Origin: Bacteroidota bacterium
Lineage (GTDB): Bacteria; Bacteroidota; Ignavibacteria; Ignavibacteriales; Ignavibacteriaceae
Reading direction: 5' to 3'
DNA length: 64,000 bases
Assembly (NCBI GenBank): GCA_021824565.1
Contig: JAKAKL010000073.1
Span: forward strand, 25,996 to 89,995
The translations under genes were made by a program, and so were the position numbers. Shown in pieces: positions 1 through 8,693 of this stretch (position 1 is the first letter of the stretch; every line of letters begins with the position of its first letter). The notes beneath the pieces were generated by a model, which was not told the origin of the DNA, did not search any database, and worked only from the letters and a program-made list of their open reading frames with translations.

Positions 1-159
1 GCCTATAACAATTCCAAGCTGAACACCTATATCATGTACTTTTTTTACTTCCGTAGAAAAAAAATCGAGTACATTGTGATCAATTCCGAATCCTTTTTTC
101 CCCATTAACGACTCGCCGCTGAGTTTCAAAAGCAAACGCTTATATTTTAGACTGCTCAT
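1..159 (-). CDS. pyrH: UMP kinase, N-terminal part (cut by window edge)
   Basis: The minus strand from an ATG at 157-159 stays open for 53 codons to the window edge. It begins [20 protein letters not shown] and continues with GFGID and a valine/isoleucine-rich strand, the typical N-terminus of bacterial UMP kinase (amino acid kinase fold, KLSGE phosphate-binding motif). The enzyme phosphorylates UMP to UDP in the cytoplasm. Its place just after tsf matches the common rpsB-tsf-pyrH order. A terminator-like hairpin lies between tsf and this gene, so it may have its own promoter. Confidence 0.85.
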   Translation of the reverse strand, partial: MSSLKYKRLLLKLSGESLMGKKGFGIDHNVLDFFSTEVKKVHDIGVQLGIVIG

Positions 160-212
160 ACGATATTATAATTGTTTTAATAAATTTATTTTTTAGTCTT
201 ATCAAATAATAG

Positions 213-246
213 ATAAAAAAAAGGTCTTAATTAAAATTAAGACCTT
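213..246 (-). terminator. Intrinsic terminator after tsf
   Basis: A perfect inverted repeat (221-230 with 237-246, AAGGTCTTAA / TTAAGACCTT) has a short AT loop. On the minus strand it is followed directly by a run of eight T. It sits ten bases past the tsf stop and before pyrH, so it should end or weaken tsf transcription before pyrH. Confidence 0.75.
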
Positions 247-255
247 CTGAAATTT

Positions 256-1113
256 TTATTTTTTTTCATCGCCCAAATGGAAACGGCGGAAAAGACCGAT
301 CCGCACACTTGTTCCCTGCGCTGAGTTAAATTCTTTGATCAAGTCGGAAACTGTCTTTGTATTGTCTTTAATAAAAGCTTGTTCCGAAAGACAATTCTCC
401 TGATAATATTTATTCAGCTTGCCCTGAGCAATCTTGTCAAGGATTTGTTCATGTTTGCCTTCTTTGCGGGAAATCTCCTTATAGATTTCAATTTCTTTTT
501 CGATTATTTCTTTCGGCACTTCTTCGCGGTAAACGCAGACCGGTTTCATAGCAGCAATCTGCATCGCAATATCCTTGCCCAGTGAAGAAAATTCATCTTT
601 CTTAGCGCCGATATTTTCGAACTTAACAAGCACTCCCAATTTAGAGCCAAGATGAACATAATCAACGATTATGCCGCCCGGAGCCTCTTCAATTGCAAAA
701 CGAGTAACCTGTATTTTCTCTCCGACTTTTCCAAGAAGATCATTTAATTGATTTTTAACATCGCTGCTCTTTTCAAGCAGATCATCCACGCTTGAAGGTT
801 TTGCAACGCTTACTGTTTCCAAAACATTATTTGCAAATTTCGTAAAGTCATCGCTCTTTGCGACAAAATCTGTTTCGCAGTTGACCTCTACAATTATACC
901 GGTCTCTTTATTCTCCAAAACCTTGGTCAACACCAAACCTTCGTTAGCGGATTTCTCTGCCCTTTTCGCAGCAACAGAAGCGCCTTTCTTGCGCAGTATT
1001 TCGATTGCCTTTTCAAAATTTCCATCGGCTTCCGTCAACGCTTTTTTACAGTCCATCATACCGGCGCCGGTTTTTTGTCTTAATTCATTTACTTGTGCAG
1101 CAGTTATTGCCAT
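256..1113 (-). CDS. tsf: Translation elongation factor Ts
   Basis: This 285-residue protein is the nucleotide exchange factor that recycles EF-Tu-GDP to EF-Tu-GTP. The N-terminal UBA-like part (VNELRQKTGAGMMDCKKAL) is followed by the signature TDFVAK at residues 81-86, which contacts the EF-Tu G domain. The length fits the family. It lies 20 bases after rpsB on the same strand, the usual rpsB-tsf pair. A strong terminator-like hairpin follows it. Confidence 0.97.
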   Translation of the reverse strand: MAITAAQVNELRQKTGAGMMDCKKALTEADGNFEKAIEILRKKGASVAAKRAEKSANEGLVLTKVLENKETGIIVEVNCETDFVAKSDDFTKFANNVLETVSVAKPSSVDDLLEKSSDVKNQLNDLLGKVGEKIQVTRFAIEEAPGGIIVDYVHLGSKLGVLVKFENIGAKKDEFSSLGKDIAMQIAAMKPVCVYREEVPKEIIEKEIEIYKEISRKEGKHEQILDKIAQGKLNKYYQENCLSEQAFIKDNTKTVSDLIKEFNSAQGTSVRIGLFRRFHLGDEKK

Positions 1114-1133
1114 AATTTTTATCCCTTAAATCT

Positions 1134-1913
1134 TTATTCTGACTTAGAATTTCCTTCGTCAGCTTTATTTTTTTCTTGTTCTTTTCTAACTCTTTCATGT
1201 TCGGCAGCTTCTTCGGATTTTCTTTCCGCTGCTTTAACGCCGCCTTCATTTACAGCTTCAGCCATAATATTTGTTATTAATTCAATAGTCTTTACGGCGT
1301 CATCATTAGCGGCTATTACGAAGTCAACTTCATCCGGATCGCAGTTTGTATCAACTATCGCAAACACCGGGATGTTCAATCTTTTAGCCTCTTTAATTGC
1401 GATTGCTTCCTTCTTGATGTCAACTACAAACATTGCTCCCGGAAGCCTCGACATTGTTTCAACGCCTTCCAAAACTTTTTTAAGCTTATCTTTTTCTCTC
1501 GTCAGGAAAAGTCTTTCCTTCTTGGTAATCATATCAAAGGTGCCGTCTGTTTCCTGCTTCTCAATATTGTTAAGGCGTTTAATACTTTTTCTAATCGTAG
1601 AAAAGTTGGTAAGCATTCCGCCGAGCCATCTTTCACTTACCCAATTTACTTCGCATCTTCTCGCTTCCGCTTCAATAACATTCTTTGCCTGCTTTTTAGT
1701 TCCGACAAAAAGAACCTTCTTGCCGTCGGCTACTAAGTTAGACAAAGCGTCTGCAGCATCATGGACTTGGGTTTGCGTTTTCTTTAGATCTATAATATGA
1801 ATACCATTCTTCTCCATGAAGATATATGGCTTCATTTTAGGATTCCATCGGCGTGTTAAGTGACCGAAGTGTGCACCAGACTCTATAAGCTGGGTAATAT
1901 CAAGCTTTTTCAT
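1134..1913 (-). CDS. rpsB: 30S ribosomal protein S2
   Basis: This 259-residue protein matches S2 throughout: [19 protein letters not shown] near the start, FVGTKKQA in the middle and [24 protein letters not shown] in the second half. The last 30 residues are a lysine/glutamate-rich tail, as in many Bacteroidota. The 105-base region between rpsI and rpsB (1914-2018) holds a 5-bp hairpin (1960-1964 with 1972-1976), which could be part of an S2 leader but is too short to claim. It is probably co-transcribed with tsf. Confidence 0.97.
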   Translation of the reverse strand: MKKLDITQLIESGAHFGHLTRRWNPKMKPYIFMEKNGIHIIDLKKTQTQVHDAADALSNLVADGKKVLFVGTKKQAKNVIEAEARRCEVNWVSERWLGGMLTNFSTIRKSIKRLNNIEKQETDGTFDMITKKERLFLTREKDKLKKVLEGVETMSRLPGAMFVVDIKKEAIAIKEAKRLNIPVFAIVDTNCDPDEVDFVIAANDDAVKTIELITNIMAEAVNEGGVKAAERKSEEAAEHERVRKEQEKNKADEGNSKSE

Positions 1914-2018
1914 ATAAGCTCCTGTTTTTTTCTTCTACTCTCTTCATCTTTACCTACAATCCCTTTTCAGCAGGGACACAGGCGGTAAATCGGAAAGTAT
2001 GATTGATAAATTAATAAA

Positions 2019-2405
2019 TTAACGTTTAGAAAATTGAAATCTTTTTCTTGCTTTTGCCTGACCGTATTTTTTACGCTCAACCATTCTTGGGTCCCTTGTT
2101 AAAAATCCTTCCGACTTTAATGCGGATCTATGTTCGGCATTTTGTGAGATCAATGCTCTCGCAATTCCAAGCCTTATTGCCTGAGCTTGACCGGTTGTGC
2201 CGCCTCCAACTACATTTACCATAACATCAAATTGACCAAAAGTATTTGTCACCTTAAACGGATTAACAATGTCTTCACGGCTCAGAATCTGCGGAAAAGC
2301 TTTTTCAAACTCTCTGCCGTTCACGGTTATTTTCCCGTCGCCGTTTCTTAAAATTACTCTTGCAACTGAAGTTTTTCTTCTTCCAACAAAAATCTGATCT
2401 GCCAT
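2019..2405 (-). CDS. rpsI: 30S ribosomal protein S9
   Basis: This 128-residue protein has the S9 layout: [22 protein letters not shown] at the start, [19 protein letters not shown] in the middle and the conserved basic tail [11 protein letters not shown] that reaches the ribosomal P site. Its ATG shares one base with the TAA stop of rplM (TAATG), so translation is probably coupled. This rplM-rpsI pair is almost universal in bacteria. Confidence 0.97.
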   Translation of the reverse strand: MADQIFVGRRKTSVARVILRNGDGKITVNGREFEKAFPQILSREDIVNPFKVTNTFGQFDVMVNVVGGGTTGQAQAIRLGIARALISQNAEHRSALKSEGFLTRDPRMVERKKYGQAKARKRFQFSKR

Positions 2406-2854
2406 TATTTCTCCGATAAGCTAATTAATTCCGGTTTCTGCGCCTGATGCGGATGATTTTCACCGGGGTATACTTTTAATTTCTTAATTAATTGATTACC
2501 AAGCCTGGTCTTGGGAAGCATGCCTTTAACAGCGCTTTCAATAATATATTCAGCATTATTCTTCTTAAGTTCCTGATAGCTTTTAGTTTTCAAACCGCCC
2601 GGGTAACCTGAATAATGTACGTAAGTTTTTAACGACTCTCTTTTGCCGGTTACTTTAACCTGGTCTGCGTTGATAACAACAACAAAATCTCCTGTATCTG
2701 CATTAGGTGAAAAAGCAGCTTTTTCTTTACCTCGAATTATTCTTGCAACTTTAGTAGCAAGGCGTCCTAAAATCTGATCCTTCGCATCAACAACGTACCA
2801 CTTTCTATCAGCATCAGCAGTTGCGATAAACTTTGTCATTTTGGCTTGTTTCAT
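2405..2854 (-). CDS. rplM: 50S ribosomal protein L13
   Basis: This 149-residue protein is recognised as L13 by [19 protein letters not shown] near the N-terminus, NPF-type core strands ([17 protein letters not shown]) and [20 protein letters not shown] towards the end. Two in-frame ATGs lie at 2854 and 2839. The first is kept because a GGAG lies about 12 bases before it, but the second would also give a complete L13. A candidate sigma70-type promoter lies 50-75 bases upstream. Confidence 0.97.
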   Translation of the reverse strand: MKQAKMTKFIATADADRKWYVVDAKDQILGRLATKVARIIRGKEKAAFSPNADTGDFVVVINADQVKVTGKRESLKTYVHYSGYPGGLKTKSYQELKKNNAEYIIESAVKGMLPKTRLGNQLIKKLKVYPGENHPHQAQKPELISLSEK

Positions 2855-2900
2855 TTAAAATATTCTCCGAAATCAAAAATCCTTTTTAATAAAGTGTGGA

Positions 2901-2929
2901 AAATTAAGGGTTACAGGAAAGAAAGTCAA
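2901..2929 (-). promoter_or_regulatory. Candidate promoter of rplM-rpsI
   Basis: On the minus strand TTGACT (2929-2924), a 17-base spacer and TAATTT (2906-2901) resemble a sigma70 promoter. The same layout, CCTTGAC then 17 bases then TAATTTT, occurs before uppS, which makes chance less likely. The predicted start would leave a leader of about 40 bases. Confidence 0.5.
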
Positions 2930-2988
2930 GGATTTGAATAATAATTAAATTTAGAACTATCATATATGCATCAACAACTACTTTTGGG

Positions 2989-3726
2989 CTAAAATAACGA
3001 CTTGCCGAACTTGAATGATTTAACCATTCCGAAAAATACCGGTTGGAATGCATTAAAAGCCTGCTTCCCTTCCATTATTAATTTTAAGCTGTAATCCTGA
3101 TCGGAATTAGTATGAATATAAATTGTCTGCGATATTTGTCCTTCAAGTTCCTGTGGATCATTAAAATAAACATCATAACCATTAATTTCAGTTTTGTGTT
3201 TATAACGCTGCGGATCAAATAAATCTTTATCCTCGACTTCAAGATGAACGTAGGGAGGCGGATAAATATTGGTTTGTGTAAACCAAAACGTTACGCCGTC
3301 AAGTTTATTCTTCACATCCGAGTCAACATAAGTCCAGCCGTTTGGATAGCGGAGCGTTACGTCTAATGTAGATTCGTGGTAGACCTGGTCCAGGCTTGTA
3401 GTATCCACAGGGAAGTTTGAAAAATTATAAAAGGATTGATTCGCTTCAGTTTCATTTGTTTTATCCAGGATCTTCTTTTCTTCATCAACTTTTTTTATTG
3501 AAGATTCATTATTTCTTGAAGTGAAATTATCTTTTCCGTTTTGCGAGGATGTTTGACTTTGTAAATAATCATCTGAAGTAATTTGTATAAATCCTCTGCC
3601 GGCGTGCGGCTTATCCGAAGTTTCATTTAAAATAATTATTACCAAAAACAGCGAGGCAATATGCAGCAGCAGCGATGCCGAAGAACTAAATATCTTATCC
3701 TTTTCCAATCCAATTTGAAGTTTCAT
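2989..3726 (-). CDS. Membrane-anchored PsbP/DUF1795-like protein of unknown function
   Basis: This 245-residue protein has a short cytoplasmic N-terminus, one membrane helix (about residues 17-35, SASLLLHIASLFLVIIIL) and an extracytoplasmic part. A polar low-complexity linker (about 50-100, rich in S, N, K, E) leads to a C-terminal domain of about 125 residues. That domain has aromatic strands (LRYPNGWTYVD, GVTFWF, IYIHTNSDQDYSLKLIMEG), a pattern like PsbP/DUF1795 folds. The anchor resembles those of TonB-like proteins, but no TonB C-terminal motif is seen. It faces a divergent SDR gene 117 bases away. The function is unknown. Confidence 0.7.
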   Translation of the reverse strand: MKLQIGLEKDKIFSSSASLLLHIASLFLVIIILNETSDKPHAGRGFIQITSDDYLQSQTSSQNGKDNFTSRNNESSIKKVDEEKKILDKTNETEANQSFYNFSNFPVDTTSLDQVYHESTLDVTLRYPNGWTYVDSDVKNKLDGVTFWFTQTNIYPPPYVHLEVEDKDLFDPQRYKHKTEINGYDVYFNDPQELEGQISQTIYIHTNSDQDYSLKLIMEGKQAFNAFQPVFFGMVKSFKFGKSLF

Positions 3727-3843
3727 CTAACTCAAAATAATTTATTCATTCTTTCGTTTAAAATATAACAATTCTTTTTTGAAGGCAGATACAAAATATT
3801 TAATTTTACAATCTTAATTTAACAAACTGTAAAAAGGCTTGAA

Positions 3844-4881
3844 ATGAAATTTCTTGTAACCGGCGGAGCAGGATTCCTTGGAATAAATTTAGTTAGACAC
3901 TTAAAACAGCACGGGCACGATGTTGTTTCGATAGACATCGTGAAGTTCGATTATCCCGATATGAATGATAAAATAAAAATCATAACCGGGGATATTCGAG
4001 ATAAAAAGGCAGTCGATGACGCAATGAAAGATATTAACGTAGTTGTTCATACAGCTGCGGCGCTGCCGTTATATTCGCCCGAAGAAATTTTATCTACAGA
4101 TATAGGCGGAACAAAGAATTTGCTTGAGTCCGCAGCAAAAGATAAAGTTGAAAGATTTATTCATATTTCTTCAACTGCCGTTTATGGAATTCCCGATCAC
4201 CATCCTTTATATGAAACAGATAAACTTGACGGAGTTGGTCCTTACGGCAAAGCTAAAATTCAAGCCGAGGAAGAATGCGAAAAATATAGAAAAGAAGGAA
4301 TGTGTGTCTCAATAATTCGTCCGAAATCTTTTGTCGGACCTGAGCGTCTTGGTGTTTTTGATCTTCTGTACGATTGGGCGTACGACGGCAAAGGTTTCCC
4401 GATGATAGGCAGCGGCAATAACCGCTATCAGCTTCTCGATGTCGAAGATCTTTGCGATGCAATTTTACTTTGCGCAACTCTTGAAAAAGAAAAAGTCAAC
4501 GACACATTTAATATCGGTGCAAAAGTTTATACAACAATGAAAGAAGATTACCAGGCTGTTCTAAATTATGCAGGCTTCAATAAAAAAATTGTTGCTCTGC
4601 CTGAAAAACCTGCAATTGCGCTTCTCAAAATCCTCGAAGCTTTTAAGCTTTCACCGCTTTACAAATGGGTTTATGAAACCGCATCAAAAGATTCTTTCGT
4701 ATCGATAGAAAAGGCTGAAAAGATTCTCGGCTATTCTCCCAAATATTCAAATAAAGATGCTCTGATTAGAAATTATAAATGGTACAAAGAGCATAAAAAT
4801 GATTTTAAGAATTCCATAGGAGTGACGCACCGCGTTCCCTGGAAGCAGGGGCTGTTAAGAATCGCTAAAGCGTTCTTTTAA
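3844..4881 (+). CDS. NAD(P)-dependent epimerase/dehydratase (extended SDR)
   Basis: This 345-residue protein has a Rossmann motif GGAGFLG (residues 7-13), an aspartate after the second strand (D31, favouring NAD) and the catalytic Y134-x3-K138 in GPYGKAK. The HISSTAVYG strand before it supplies the catalytic Ser/Thr. These are marks of extended SDRs acting on nucleotide sugars or sterol-like substrates; the substrate cannot be told. AAGG seven bases upstream of the ATG is a plausible ribosome site. The deoxyhypusine-synthase-like gene follows 51 bases later on the same strand, so they may form a pair. Confidence 0.85.
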   Translation: MKFLVTGGAGFLGINLVRHLKQHGHDVVSIDIVKFDYPDMNDKIKIITGDIRDKKAVDDAMKDINVVVHTAAALPLYSPEEILSTDIGGTKNLLESAAKDKVERFIHISSTAVYGIPDHHPLYETDKLDGVGPYGKAKIQAEEECEKYRKEGMCVSIIRPKSFVGPERLGVFDLLYDWAYDGKGFPMIGSGNNRYQLLDVEDLCDAILLCATLEKEKVNDTFNIGAKVYTTMKEDYQAVLNYAGFNKKIVALPEKPAIALLKILEAFKLSPLYKWVYETASKDSFVSIEKAEKILGYSPKYSNKDALIRNYKWYKEHKNDFKNSIGVTHRVPWKQGLLRIAKAFF

Positions 4882-4932
4882 TTTCGACAACAAAGTTTTA
4901 TATTAAAATTACATGAATGAAAGGATTAAGTT

Positions 4933-5976
4933 ATGTCAAGCAAAAAAGATTATTTAAAAAGTACGATTGAACATATTGATATTAAAAAGCACAACGTTAT
5001 CGATCTCGTTGACTCGATGAAGCAAATGGCTTTCTCTGCAAGAGATCTGAACCGGGCAGCAAATATTTATGATAGAATGCTCCGTGACAAAGACTGCGGA
5101 ATTATTTTAACGCTCGCCGGAAGCTTGTTCAGCGCTGGACTAAAAAGAGTCGTTTATGATCTTATCATGAACAATATGGTTGACGCAGTTGTGTCTACCG
5201 GGGCGCTGATGGTCGATCAAGATTTTTTTGAAGCGCTTGGATTTAAACACTACGTCGGCACCCCGTTCAGCGACGATAATGAACTGAGAGAGCTTCACAT
5301 CGACAGAATTTACGACACTTACATTGATGAAGATGAATTAAGAATTTGCGATGAAACTACCGCAAAAATATTTGATTCGCTTGAACCCAAACCTTATTCA
5401 TCGCGCGAGCTGTTATGGGAATTTGGAAAATATCTTGACGAAAACGGCGGACCAAAGTGCGGCGATTCAGTTATCTACGCAGCGTATAAAAAGAACGTTC
5501 CGATTTTTGTTCCCGCATTTTCCGATTGTTCCGCGGGCTTCGGATTCGTTATGCACCAAACAAAAAATCCTGATAAACACGCATCGATTGATTCCGCTAA
5601 GGACTTTTTAGAACTTACGAAGATTAAGCTGCACAGCAATGAAACCGGAATATTTATGATAGGCGGTGGCGTACCGAAAAACTTTACGCAGGATATTGTG
5701 GTCGCCGCAGACATATTAAAAGAAGATGCGCCCATGCACAAATACGCTGTTCAAATAACCGTCGCAGATGTTCGAGACGGCGCACTATCAAGCTCTACAC
5801 TTAAAGAAGCAAGCTCGTGGGGAAAAGTTGAAACCACATTTGAACAGATGGTTTTTTCAGAAGCGACAATAGCAATGCCTCTAATCGCCGGCTATGCTTA
5901 CCATAAAGGAGCCTGGAGAGAAAGAAAGTCCCGAGAATTCCAGAAGATATTTGCAATGACAAATGCCAATGTTTAA
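4933..5976 (+). CDS. Deoxyhypusine-synthase-like protein (possible polyamine transferase)
   Basis: This 347-residue protein aligns along its whole length with the deoxyhypusine synthase family: TLAGSLFSAGL near residue 60, VVSTGALMVDQDF near 87, IGGGVPKN at 243-250 and SSWGKVE at 294-300. K298 in WGK matches the lysine that carries the butylimine intermediate, so the enzyme is probably active. Bacteria lack eIF5A, the eukaryotic acceptor. Bacterial members are thought to move the aminobutyl group of spermidine to another amine, for example to make homospermidine, but the substrate here is inference. It is followed by a clear terminator. Confidence 0.85.
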   Translation: MSSKKDYLKSTIEHIDIKKHNVIDLVDSMKQMAFSARDLNRAANIYDRMLRDKDCGIILTLAGSLFSAGLKRVVYDLIMNNMVDAVVSTGALMVDQDFFEALGFKHYVGTPFSDDNELRELHIDRIYDTYIDEDELRICDETTAKIFDSLEPKPYSSRELLWEFGKYLDENGGPKCGDSVIYAAYKKNVPIFVPAFSDCSAGFGFVMHQTKNPDKHASIDSAKDFLELTKIKLHSNETGIFMIGGGVPKNFTQDIVVAADILKEDAPMHKYAVQITVADVRDGALSSSTLKEASSWGKVETTFEQMVFSEATIAMPLIAGYAYHKGAWRERKSREFQKIFAMTNANV

Positions 5977-5995
5977 ATGAGAACTTTTTCAATCT

Positions 5996-6022
5996 GCCGC
6001 TGCTGACTACAGCGGCTTTTTT
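5996..6022 (+). terminator. Intrinsic terminator after the deoxyhypusine-synthase-like gene
   Basis: A 7-bp GC-rich stem GCCGCTG / CAGCGGC (5996-6002 with 6010-6016) is followed by six T and ATTTT on the plus strand. It starts about 20 bases after the stop codon. Confidence 0.85.
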
Positions 6023-6180
6023 ATTTTAAAAGCTTTGTTGACGGATAATTATTACAACTCCTTCCTCGCCGTTTTCATAAGCTGTTTCTGAATATTCTTT
6101 GCTTTGAAATTGCTTTATGATGCTTTACAAATATTTCATATATATAAATCATCGTGATTTCTATTTCATTCAAATTGATT

Positions 6181-6190
6181 TATAATTTTG
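6181..6190 (+). promoter_or_regulatory. Candidate -10 region for the mrp operon
   Basis: The sequence TATAATTTTG contains a perfect TATAAT and also fits the Bacteroidota TAnnTTTG element. It lies 40 bases before the mrp ATG. No convincing -35 box is seen at the right distance, so only the -10 is called. Confidence 0.4.
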
Positions 6191-6229
6191 CTATGTTTGA
6201 GTGTGAATTAAGAAATTACAGGAAAAGAA

Positions 6230-7339
6230 ATGTCCGATATAACAAAGAGTGAAATATTAAATACATTAAAAAAAACAGAAGATACAAATCTGAATAAAGA
6301 TTTTTTGATACTGAATTCAATTAAGAACTTTGAATTAAAAGGGAAAGAGTTAAGCTTTGAAATAACTGTTCCGCTTATAAATAAAAACAGCTCAAACGAT
6401 CTGAAAGAAAAGTTTATAAGATTGATCCATGAAGATTTTCCGTCATTAAAGAAAATTGATATAAAAATTGATGAGAAGGTAACTGCTCATCAGGATAAGA
6501 AGAAGAGTGCTGTGCTGCCGGGAATTAAAAATACAATTGCAGTGGCAAGCGGCAAGGGCGGTGTTGGTAAGAGCACTATTGCTGTGAATCTTGCAGTTGC
6601 ATTATCTCAAGACGGCGCAACAGTTGGGTTGATCGATGCGGATATATACGGACCGAGCATTCCACTAATGCTTGGGCTTAAAGACAAGCCGAAAGTTTTT
6701 CAAAGTCAGCATTCGATGAAAATACTCCCGCTTTCCAATTACGGTGTAAAAGTAATTTCAATCGGAGTGCTTGTAGATGATAATGCGCCCGTGATCTGGC
6801 GCGGTCCTATGGCAAGCGGCGCTGTAAAACAATTTATGACAGACGTAGATTGGGGCGAGCTTGATTATCTCATCTTTGATCTTCCTCCTGGAACGGGCGA
6901 CATTCAGTTGACGCTGGTTCAGACAATACCATTGACAGGAGCAGTTATTGTAACAACGCCGCAGGAAGTTTCTTTGATAGACGCGCGTAAAGCGTTAAAA
7001 ATGTTCAGCCGTGTAAACGTACCTGTACTGGGAGTGATAGAAAATATGAGTTATTTTATTGCACCGGATACTGGAAAGAAGTACGACATATTTGGAACCG
7101 GCGGCGGCTCGAAAATAGCGGCTGAACTTGAAGTGCCTTTTCTGGGCGGTTTGCCAATCGAACCTCAGATTAGGATTGGAGGCGATAACGGTGTGCCTAT
7201 TGCATTTGACTCGCCCGGCTCTGTGCAGTCTAAAATTATGGCTGAGATCTCAAGAAACTTATCTGCACAAGTTAATCTCAGAAACATAAACGGCGGGCAG
7301 TCATCTGATCTTGAAATTATCCTGGGTGACGACGAATAA
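6230..7339 (+). CDS. mrp: Mrp/NBP35-type iron-sulfur cluster carrier ATPase
   Basis: This 369-residue protein has an N-terminal MIP18/DUF59-like domain (about 1-85) and a C-terminal deviant Walker ATPase with GKGGVGKST at 108-116, DADIYGPSIP at 136-145 and FDLPPGTGD near 216. Mrp proteins carry Fe-S clusters to apo-proteins. The CPHC-type cluster ligand pair seen in many Mrp proteins after ENMSYF is replaced here by APDT (278-281), so how a cluster is held is open. SD-like AGGAAAAG precedes the ATG. A NifU-C gene follows at once, supporting a role in Fe-S transfer. Confidence 0.93.
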   Translation: MSDITKSEILNTLKKTEDTNLNKDFLILNSIKNFELKGKELSFEITVPLINKNSSNDLKEKFIRLIHEDFPSLKKIDIKIDEKVTAHQDKKKSAVLPGIKNTIAVASGKGGVGKSTIAVNLAVALSQDGATVGLIDADIYGPSIPLMLGLKDKPKVFQSQHSMKILPLSNYGVKVISIGVLVDDNAPVIWRGPMASGAVKQFMTDVDWGELDYLIFDLPPGTGDIQLTLVQTIPLTGAVIVTTPQEVSLIDARKALKMFSRVNVPVLGVIENMSYFIAPDTGKKYDIFGTGGGSKIAAELEVPFLGGLPIEPQIRIGGDNGVPIAFDSPGSVQSKIMAEISRNLSAQVNLRNINGGQSSDLEIILGDDE

Positions 7340-7349
7340 GAAGAAAACT

Positions 7350-7586
7350 ATGAAACCGGAAATGAAAGAAAATGTTTTAAAGGCTCTTGATTCAATCAGG
7401 CCTTTTTTACAATCCGACAGCGGCGATGTAGAATTAATAGAAATTACCGAAGATCTGATCGTCAAGGTAAAGCTCATCGGCGCATGCAGTTTTTGTCCGC
7501 TTTCGATAATGACTTTAAGAGCAGGAATAGAGCGCTCACTGCTGCGGCAGATTCCCGAAATTAAACGAGTAGAAGCGGTAAATTAA
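7350..7586 (+). CDS. NifU C-terminal domain (Nfu-type) Fe-S scaffold/carrier
   Basis: This 78-residue protein is a stand-alone NifU-like domain: ALDSIRPFLQSDSGDVELIEI, then the cluster-binding C46-x2-C49 in GACSFCPLS, then TLRAGIERSLLRQIPEI. A longer reading from 7311 would overlap mrp by 29 bases; ATG 7350 is preferred because it leaves 10 bases after the mrp stop and starts where the domain starts. The pairing with Mrp implies that one passes clusters to the other. Confidence 0.9.
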   Translation: MKPEMKENVLKALDSIRPFLQSDSGDVELIEITEDLIVKVKLIGACSFCPLSIMTLRAGIERSLLRQIPEIKRVEAVN

Positions 7587-7607
7587 AAATAATTATCGGC
7601 ATCAGTA

Positions 7608-8660
7608 ATGAATGAAGTTGCTCAAAATAAGGCAGCGAAAATAATTTTTTGGACAGTAGTTGTCCTAATTGCTGCGTATATATTGTATTTAATTTCAGAG
7701 CTAATAATTATATTATCTTTATCAATCCTGCTGACGCTTATATTTAATCCGCTGATTAATATTTTAGAAAGCAAAGGAATTAACCGTCTTGCATCTACGG
7801 TTGCTGTATTTTTAGTAATAGGCTTACTTCTTTATTTCGGTCTTTCATTTCTGATTCCTCAGTTCATGCTTCAGATGAATCAATTGATTCAGACACTGCA
7901 TGTTCATACTTTGCATGAGCAAATCTTTTCAGTAGAAAAAAAGATTTATTATTACCTTCCCTTCTTCACTCTCGGAGATTTGACAAAGAGAGTGGAAGAA
8001 TTTATTTCATCGGAAATAATCAGATCTGTTGATAGAATTTCAATACTGCTTACGAATTTAGTGTCTATTATTGCACTGGTAGTAATTGTTCCTTTCACGA
8101 CATTCTTCTTATTGAAAGATAATAAAGTGCTGCTGAAGGGGCTTCTTCATTTAATGCCCAATAAATATTTTGAAATGACATACTGGATTACAAAAAAAGT
8201 TGCAATACAACTCGGCAGATTCGTAAGAGGATGGATTTTTGATGCGACATTTGTTGGCGTAGCATGCGGTTTTGGGTATTACGTAATTGGGGTTAACAAT
8301 GCCCTGCCGCTTGGATTGATTTCCGGTCTTGGTCATCTTGTCCCGTATTTTGGTCCATTAATCGGCGGCATTCCTGCAATAGCAATTTCAATAATACAAT
8401 ATGGAGATCTCTCTCACGTACCTCATATTATTCTTTTAATGGCGACGGTTTACATGATTGACAACGGATTGGTTCAGCCCTATGTCTTTTCCAAAAGCGT
8501 AGACATGCATCCGATAGTAATTATACTTTTAATCATCACGGGAAGCCAATTGTTTGGTGTAATCGGGATGCTTCTTGCAGTGCCTGTTGCTTCAGTAATT
8601 AGAACGGCTGCAAAAGAAATATACTTTGCGTATAAGAATTATAAGATTGCGAAGCTATAA
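7608..8660 (+). CDS. AI-2E family transporter (PerM/YdiK-like permease)
   Basis: This 350-residue membrane protein shows the family pattern: three N-terminal helices, a soluble stretch (about 90-150), then a cluster of helices with FTTFFLLKDN near 167, GLISGLGHLVPYFGPLIGGIPA near 240 and DNGLVQPYVFSKSVDMHPIVIILLII near 285. Named for autoinducer-2 export in E. coli, members also move ions such as Na+/H+, so the cargo is not known. It starts 21 bases after the Nfu gene and probably shares its transcript. Confidence 0.88.
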   Translation: MNEVAQNKAAKIIFWTVVVLIAAYILYLISELIIILSLSILLTLIFNPLINILESKGINRLASTVAVFLVIGLLLYFGLSFLIPQFMLQMNQLIQTLHVHTLHEQIFSVEKKIYYYLPFFTLGDLTKRVEEFISSEIIRSVDRISILLTNLVSIIALVVIVPFTTFFLLKDNKVLLKGLLHLMPNKYFEMTYWITKKVAIQLGRFVRGWIFDATFVGVACGFGYYVIGVNNALPLGLISGLGHLVPYFGPLIGGIPAIAISIIQYGDLSHVPHIILLMATVYMIDNGLVQPYVFSKSVDMHPIVIILLIITGSQLFGVIGMLLAVPVASVIRTAAKEIYFAYKNYKIAKL

Positions 8661-8667
8661 GGGATTT

Positions 8668-8693
8668 AAATTATTCGGCTAATAATTTTTTTA
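8668..8693 (+). terminator. Possible terminator between convergent genes
   Basis: The stem AAATTATT / AATAATTT (8668-8675 with 8681-8688) has a five-base loop and runs into TTTTATT on the plus strand. It overlaps the 3' end of the convergent moxR gene. The stem is AT-only, so it is weak. Confidence 0.4.

Noticed and set aside
1093..1800. 235-codon plus-strand frame opposite rpsB.
   Set aside because: It is antisense to a clear ribosomal protein gene and its Ser/Phe-rich sequence is typical of a shadow frame.
4933..5976. True deoxyhypusine modification system.
   Set aside because: No eIF5A-like gene is in the window and none is expected in bacteria; only the enzyme family is supported.
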